Assembly: GCA_021780395.1 (NCBI GenBank)
Contig: JAJXYU010000125.1
Location: 1 to 12,363 of the forward strand
Origin: Pseudomonadota bacterium
GTDB lineage: Bacteria; Pseudomonadota; Gammaproteobacteria; Steroidobacterales; Steroidobacteraceae
Direction: 5' to 3'
DNA: 12,363 nt
Part shown: piece by piece, positions 7,401 through 12,363 of the stretch
How positions within the stretch are numbered: the stretch's first letter is position 1
Layout: every line of letters starts with the position of its first letter
Translations under genes and position numbers: made by a program
Notes under the pieces: model-generated
The model's input: only the letters and a program-made list of their open reading frames with translations
Database searches by the model: none
Told to the model about the DNA's origin: nothing

Positions 7401-8363
7401 GCGTCGCGCACCGATCTGCACCGCGCATGGAGCGAGGTGTCGTTCCGGATGCAGCAGCTGCGGGATCATCCGGCCTGCGCTCGCGAGGAATACGATCGGC
7501 TCCTCGACGCGGACGATCCGGGACTCGGCGCGCGCCTGGGCTTCGACCCGGCCGACGACGTCGCCGCGCCGTACGTGAGCGCCGGACGACGCCCGAGCGT
7601 CGCGGTGCTGCGGGAACAGGGCGTGAACAGCCAGACGGAGATGGCCGCGGCGCTCACGCGCGCGGGGTTCGACGCGTACGACGTGCACATGACCGACGTG
7701 CTCGGCGGTGCGGTCGGCCTCGAGCGCTTCGCGGGACTCGTCGCCTGCGGCGGGTTCTCGTACGGCGACGTGCTCGGCGCGGGCGAGGGCTGGGCGAAAT
7801 CGATCCTGTTCAACGACCGCGCGCGCGCGCAGTTCGAGGCGTTCTTCCGGCGCCCGTCGACGTTCACGCTCGGGATCTGCAACGGCTGCCAGATGCTCGC
7901 GGCGCTGAAGGAGCTCGTGCCGGGCGCCGAACGCTGGCCACGATTCGTGCGCAACCGCTCGGAGCAGCACGAGGCGCGGCTGGTGCTGGTGCACATCCCC
8001 CCGAGCCGCTCGGTCCTGCTCCAGGGGATGCAGGACTCGGTGCTGCCGGTCGCGGTGTCGCACGGCGAGGGCCGCGCGGAATTCGCTGCGGACGTCGGGA
8101 CGGAGCGGCTCCTCGAGCTCGGCGAGGCGAGCCTGCGGTACGTCGATCACCGCGGTGCGCCGACCGAGCGGTATCCGTTCAACCCGAACGGCTCGCCGGG
8201 CGGGCTCGCGGGCGTGTGCAGCGCCGACGGGCGCGTGACCGCGCTGATGCCGCATCCGGAACGGGTCTACCGGACGGTGCAGAACTCCTGGGCGCCGCGC
8301 GAGTGGGGCGAGGACGGCGGCTGGATGCGCCTGTTCCGCAACGCGCGCGTGTTCGTCGGTTGA
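4461..8363 (+). CDS. purL: Phosphoribosylformylglycinamidine synthase PurL (large form)
   Basis: PurL converts formylglycinamide ribonucleotide, ATP and glutamine to formylglycinamidine ribonucleotide, the fourth step of cytoplasmic de novo purine synthesis. At 1,300 residues it is the large single-chain form of gammaproteobacteria and eukaryotes (E. coli 1,295), not the split PurL/PurQ/PurS form. The N-terminal domain begins [14 protein letters not shown], as in E. coli. Then come [13 protein letters not shown] (217-229), the active-site segment [13 protein letters not shown] (297-309) and [19 protein letters not shown], the glycine-rich [26 protein letters not shown], and the second AIRS half with [10 protein letters not shown] and [11 protein letters not shown]-terminal class I glutaminase starts near residue 1045 ([19 protein letters not shown]), with nucleophile Cys1140 in LGICNGCQM and His1265/Glu1267 in [10 protein letters not shown]. 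The GTG start matches the family N-terminus but has a poor Shine-Dalgarno site. The enzyme looks intact. Confidence 0.99.
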   Translation: MIELPGSPALSPFRRDRLLGALRARDARVLDVEAVFVHFVDAARALAPAEHALLERLLRYGPRAPTEAPVEAPGDACTVLVTPRLGTQSPWSSKATDIARVCGLEPVRRIERGTRYTLRVVAPASAFDLAGIAPWLHDRMTESLWLDPALPPGFFREEAPRPLRRVPLAREGRAALAAANRDWGLALSDEEIDYLAQAFTAAGRDPTDAELMMFAQANSEHCRHKIFNAAFRIDGAEMPMSLFEMIRETHRRSPGGVLSAYRDNAAVIEGATGARFFPDPATQRYAACAEPIDILMKVETHNHPTAISPFPGAATGAGGEIRDEGATGIGAKPKAGLCGFSVSNLRIPGLRREWEEDLGKPDRTASALEIMLAGPIGAASFNNEFGRPNIAGYFRTFERACREGGRIVPRGYHKPIMLAGGLGNVRRAHVEKREVVAGAPLVVLGGPAMLIGLGGGAASSLGSGQSDSDLDFASVQRGNAEIERRAQEVIDRCWALGERNPILLIHDVGAGGLSNALPEAIAHSHRGGRIELRRIPSAEPGLSPMEIWCNEAQERYVIALEPGRVAEFEAICARERCPSAIVGEITGDGRLIVSDATQGGAPVDMDIDTLLGKPPRMRREVASAPRGQEPLPTAGVTVEASLRRLLELPTIADKSFLITIGDRNVGGLVSRDQMVGPWQVPVADVGVTLSDYAGYRGEALAVGERTPVAVLDPPASGRLAVAEAITNILAADIGALADVRLSANWMAACGEPGEDADLYATVRAVALDLCARLQIAIPVGKDSLSMRTAWRDAGGEHHVIAPVSLIVSAFAPVRDARRTLTPLLDRRAPSQLLLVDLGRGRDRLGGSCWAQVLGRDGGEPADLDDPALLAGFAAAMIELKDRDLALAYHDRSDGGTLIALLEIAFASRCGLEIDLGEVRDAVAACFAEEPGAIVQVADARVAEALASFERHGLGGCVRAIARPVAGTRIAVRAGGGTLLEASRTDLHRAWSEVSFRMQQLRDHPACAREEYDRLLDADDPGLGARLGFDPADDVAAPYVSAGRRPSVAVLREQGVNSQTEMAAALTRAGFDAYDVHMTDVLGGAVGLERFAGLVACGGFSYGDVLGAGEGWAKSILFNDRARAQFEAFFRRPSTFTLGICNGCQMLAALKELVPGAERWPRFVRNRSEQHEARLVLVHIPPSRSVLLQGMQDSVLPVAVSHGEGRAEFAADVGTERLLELGEASLRYVDHRGAPTERYPFNPNGSPGGLAGVCSADGRVTALMPHPERVYRTVQNSWAPREWGEDGGWMRLFRNARVFVG

Positions 8364-8379
8364 GCGCGCGGCGCGCTCA
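8361..8379. repeat. Perfect palindrome joining two convergent stop codons
   Basis: The sequence tgagcgcgc-g-gcgcgctca is a perfect inverted repeat of 9 bases on each side of one central base. Its left end is the TGA of purL and its right end is the complement of the TGA of the DUF4145-like gene on the other strand. An RNA from either strand could form a GC-rich hairpin of about 7 pairs. There is no T-tract on either side, so it is not a classical intrinsic terminator, but it could stabilise both 3' ends or assist bidirectional termination. Confidence 0.5.
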
Positions 8380-9060
8380 GTACTCGGTTTCGGCGGTCGA
8401 GGGGACGACGAAGCGGCGGTAGGTCACCGCCTGGCGCAGCTTCGCCTTGCGGACGAAGGTCTGGTACAGGAGGTCCCGCATCACCTCGAGCAGCACGCCG
8501 GCGCGACTCGCGTTCAGGTTCGGCTGGTGGGGCCACGGATCGCCGTCGCTGCCGAACAGTACCGCCCGGATGGCCGAGAACGTGTCCTCGTCGAGGCCCG
8601 CGATCTCGCGCGCTTCCTGCAGCTCGTCGAACAGGTCGAGCTTGCCGCGCTCGCCGAGCTCGCGGAACAGCGACTGCGCGGTCCGACGGCACATCGCACC
8701 GAAGGCGTTGAGGCATCCGGCCGTGTAGCAGGCGAGCGCTTCCTTGAAGACGCCCTGCGTCTCCGCCGGCAGATAGGACAGCGGGAAGGTTTCCGGCGCG
8801 CGCTCGATCTCGACGAAGTTCGCGGCGAGGTCGACCCGGTCCGGCGCATAGCCGAGCGCGGGGAATTTGAGGAATACCGGTTCCCCGCAGGCATCGCACA
8901 GGAACACCACGCCGACGTGCTTCGGCTGGCGGCGGACGAGATCGGCGATCCGCGGGACGCCGACCGGCGTCAGGTGGGTGTGCGCCTGGCAGTGCGGGCA
9001 CGCGAGCGCGAGCCCCGGCGGCTCGATCCGAAGCTCGTCCAGCGCGTCGATGTGGATCAT
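8377..9060 (-). CDS. DUF4145-like zinc-ribbon protein of unknown function
   Basis: This 227-residue protein has two CxxC pairs, CPHC at 21-24 and CDAC at 55-58, which probably bind one zinc ion as a treble-clef or zinc-ribbon element. A helical C-terminal region follows with FKEALACYTAGCLNAFGAMCRRTAQSLF (about 105-132), DLFDELQEAREIAGLD and a final helix LLEVMRDLLYQTFVRKAKLRQA. The layout (zinc ribbon, proline-rich linker around LPAETQ, Glu-Ala/Cys-rich helix, Arg-rich end) resembles DUF4145, found alone or as an accessory domain in restriction and defence proteins. Its role is unknown. I chose the ATG at 9060 because GGGAGG lies 9 bases upstream; the alternative GTG at 9069 overlaps the ettA stop as GTGA but sits directly against that site. 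It begins 5 bases after ettA ends and is probably translated from the same mRNA. It has no signal peptide or membrane segment. Confidence 0.75.
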   Translation of the reverse strand: MIHIDALDELRIEPPGLALACPHCQAHTHLTPVGVPRIADLVRRQPKHVGVVFLCDACGEPVFLKFPALGYAPDRVDLAANFVEIERAPETFPLSYLPAETQGVFKEALACYTAGCLNAFGAMCRRTAQSLFRELGERGKLDLFDELQEAREIAGLDEDTFSAIRAVLFGSDGDPWPHQPNLNASRAGVLLEVMRDLLYQTFVRKAKLRQAVTYRRFVVPSTAETEY

Positions 9061-9065
9061 CGCGT

Positions 9066-10739
<1,674 letters not shown>

Positions 10740-10783
10740 AGGAAACCGTCGCGATGCGGCCGATCGGGGATCGAAGGCGCGGA

Positions 10784-10812
10784 ATTATCGGCGACTCACC
10801 GCGACTTGTCAC
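10784..10812 (-). promoter_or_regulatory. Sigma70-like promoter for ettA
   Basis: On the minus strand GTGACA (10807-10812, five of six bases of the -35 consensus) is followed by exactly 17 bases and GATAAT (10784-10789, five of six of the -10 consensus). Transcription would start near 10777 and give a leader of about 38 bases before the ettA ATG. The -35 box lies in the last codons of the efflux lipoprotein gene, and that gene's stop codon lies in the spacer. This would let ettA be expressed independently of the pump operon. Confidence 0.6.
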
Positions 10813-12226
10813 CCAGCGTGGTCGCCGACCAGCCGCCCCCTAAGTCGCCGATCAGCGCGACCGTGGTCACGAGCCGATTCTCGCGCACCGTGAGCGCGCT
10901 GCGCCGATCGGCGAGCAGGATCGCCTGCGCCTGCGCGACCGCGGTGTAATCGACGGTGCCGGCCTGGAACTCCGCGAGCGCGATCCCGGCGCCTTGCGCG
11001 GCGTCGGCGACCGCGCGATCGAGCGCGGCGGCCTGCGCCGCCAGGATCCGCAGGCTCGCGAGGTCGTCCTCGACGTGCGCGAACGCGTTCAGCACGGTGT
11101 TGCGGTAGTTCGCGACCGCGCCCTGGTACGCCGCGCGCGCCGCCCGCACCTGCGCGCGGCGGGCGCCGAAGTCGAGCAGCGAGAACGTGCTGCTCGCGCC
11201 GAGCGACCAGACGTCGTTCGCGGCATGCAGGAGGCCGGCGAGCGGCGATTGCACGAAGCCGTCGGCGGCGGACAGCGACAGGCTCGGGAAGTAGGCGGCG
11301 GTCGCGACGCCGACCGCCGCGTTCTCGGCCGCGACCGCGCGCTCGGCGGCCGCGATGTCGGGGCGCCGCTCGAGCAGCGTCGAGGGCACGCCCGGCGGCA
11401 CCTCGGGCAGCGCCGGCAGACGCCCGGTCGCGGGAAGGTCGAGGCGTTCCGGATTCCGGCCGACCAGCACCGCGATCGCGTGCGCGTACTGCGCGCGGGC
11501 GACGCCGAGCGCGATCAGCGCCGCCCGTTCGGTTTCGAGCGCGGTGCGGGCGGCGATCACCGCCGACGGTGGCGCGGTGCTCACCCCGGCGGCGGCCTGC
11601 TGCGTGACGATCCGGAGCGAGTCGCGGTAGGCGCGCACCGTGAGGCGCTCGAGCGCGACGTCGGCATCGGTGATCCGCAGATCGATCACGGTCGTCGCGA
11701 GCAGGGTCTGCTCGGCGAGGGTCGCGTTCGCGAGCTGTGCCTGGTCCGCTTCGGCGACCGCCCGGGTCTGTTCGAGCTGCCGCCGCAGTGCGCCCCAGAG
11801 GTCGACCGACCAGCTCGCGACGCCCTCGAGCGACCCCGAGTCGACGACCGGTCCCGGCCCGCCGGCGCCGCGGGTCGATCGGGCCCGCGTCGCCGTACCG
11901 GCGATCCCGATCGCGGGCAGCAGCGCGCTGCGCGCGATCCGGACCTGCTCGAGCGCCTGCCGATAGTTCGCGACCGCCTGGCGCACGGTCTGGTTCGATA
12001 CCGCGACCTCGGGCTCCAGGCGGTCGAGCAGCGGATCGTGGAACGCGGTCCACCAGTCGCCTTTCGGGGCCGCGTCGGCCGGCTGCGCCGCGGTCCAGCC
12101 GGCGAGCGCGGCGTAGCGCTGCGGCACCTGCACCGGCGGGCGGTGATAGTCGGGACCGACGGCGCAGCCGCCGAGCAGGGCGCCGAGGGCGCCGATCGCG
12201 AGGGCCGTGAGGCCGGCCGTTTTCAT
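10796..12226 (-). CDS. RND efflux outer-membrane factor lipoprotein (OprM/NodT family)
   Basis: This 476-residue protein should form the trimeric outer-membrane channel of a tripartite RND pump. A lipoprotein signal (MKTAGLTALAIGALGALLGG) ends at the lipobox LGGC with the acylated Cys21, followed by AVGPDYHRP, the usual start of mature OprM/NodT proteins. Two homologous OEP repeats follow. The first (about 57-250) includes WWTAFHDPLLDRL, NYRQALEQVRIARSALLPAI and the hallmark WSVDLWGALRR (139-149). The second (about 284-465) includes LLERRPDIAAAERAVAAENAAVGVATAAYFPSLSLSA, FSLLDFGARRAQVRAARAAY and FAHVEDDLASL. The ATG has GGAGGT 6 bases upstream and overlaps the permease stop as ATGA, so the two are co-translated. 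Its exact drugs or metabolites cannot be read from sequence. The length is normal for the family. Confidence 0.95.
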   Translation of the reverse strand: MKTAGLTALAIGALGALLGGCAVGPDYHRPPVQVPQRYAALAGWTAAQPADAAPKGDWWTAFHDPLLDRLEPEVAVSNQTVRQAVANYRQALEQVRIARSALLPAIGIAGTATRARSTRGAGGPGPVVDSGSLEGVASWSVDLWGALRRQLEQTRAVAEADQAQLANATLAEQTLLATTVIDLRITDADVALERLTVRAYRDSLRIVTQQAAAGVSTAPPSAVIAARTALETERAALIALGVARAQYAHAIAVLVGRNPERLDLPATGRLPALPEVPPGVPSTLLERRPDIAAAERAVAAENAAVGVATAAYFPSLSLSAADGFVQSPLAGLLHAANDVWSLGASSTFSLLDFGARRAQVRAARAAYQGAVANYRNTVLNAFAHVEDDLASLRILAAQAAALDRAVADAAQGAGIALAEFQAGTVDYTAVAQAQAILLADRRSALTVRENRLVTTVALIGDLGGGWSATTLGDKSR

Positions 12227-12363
12227 GCGTTCACCTCCGGGTCGGCGTGTCCGGCGAGGCGTCGGATCGATGCCCGCATCCGGTCGCGCCAGCGGTCGAG
12301 GTACAGATAGATCACCGGGGTCGTGTACAGCGTGAACACCTGGCTGAGGAGCAGTCCGCCCAT
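12223..12363 (-). CDS. RND efflux permease, C-terminal end (MdtB/MdtC-like, cut by window edge)
   Basis: Only the last 46 codons are present; the gene begins beyond the right edge. The visible sequence GGLLLSQVFTLYTTPVIYLY is the terminal transmembrane helix of HAE1-type RND permeases, followed by a short basic cytoplasmic tail (LDRWRDRMRASIRRLAG). The LSQVFTLYTTPVIYLYLDR version is closest to MdtB/MdtC as I remember them rather than AcrB. The permease uses the proton gradient to drive export through the adjacent outer-membrane factor. Its TGA overlaps the lipoprotein ATG by 4 bases. A membrane-fusion protein and perhaps a second permease are expected further to the right. Confidence 0.88.
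   Translation of the reverse strand: MGGLLLSQVFTLYTTPVIYLYLDRWRDRMRASIRRLAGHADPEVNA

Noticed and set aside
4047..8255. A 1,402-codon open frame antisense to purL, longer than purL itself
   Set aside because: It mirrors purL codon positions, is rich in Arg, Ala, Glu and His without any recognisable domain, and has no start signal. Long antisense frames are expected in high-GC genes with strongly biased third positions.

Overview
The window is a high-GC bacterial chromosomal segment, densely coding, with short intergenic gaps (none over 90 bases). It fits a proteobacterium, most likely a gammaproteobacterium. Supporting this are a full-length (about 1,300-residue) single-chain PurL close to the E. 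coli enzyme, a DUF1820 protein, EttA almost collinear with E. coli EttA, fimT-pilV type IV minor pilins and an MdtC-like RND pump with an OprM-type partner. I cannot name a genus. I see no tRNA, rRNA, CRISPR array, insertion sequence or prophage gene.

Left part (1-3984, all minus strand, so transcribed right to left): a TagH-like FHA-domain protein of the kind associated with type VI secretion is followed by an OmpR-type response regulator and a TctE/QseC-like sensor kinase. The regulator and kinase share a 4-base GTGA overlap. After a 77-base gap come fimT and the beginning of pilV, themselves overlapping by 4 bases (ATGA). This looks like a signalling module (FHA + two-component system) followed by a minor-pilin operon that runs out of the left edge.

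Centre (4071-8363, plus strand): a short DUF1820 gene, divergent from the FHA gene across an 86-base AT-rich intergenic region with a perfect TATAAT, is followed 48 bases later by purL. PurL is the fourth-step enzyme of de novo purine synthesis.

Right part (8377-12363, minus strand): the 3' end of an RND efflux permease enters from the right edge and overlaps by 4 bases the start of its outer-membrane factor lipoprotein. Then come ettA, an ABC-F ribosome factor with its own sigma70-like promoter embedded in the 3' end of the efflux gene, and a DUF4145-like zinc-ribbon protein that appears translationally coupled to ettA. That gene converges on purL, and the two stop codons form the two ends of one perfect 19-base palindrome.

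Most of the window is recognisable, conserved housekeeping, efflux, signalling and pilus content. I did not find a clearly new multi-gene system. The least explained items are the lone TagH-like FHA gene beside a two-component system and pilin genes, the DUF1820-purL pair, and the ettA-DUF4145 pair.
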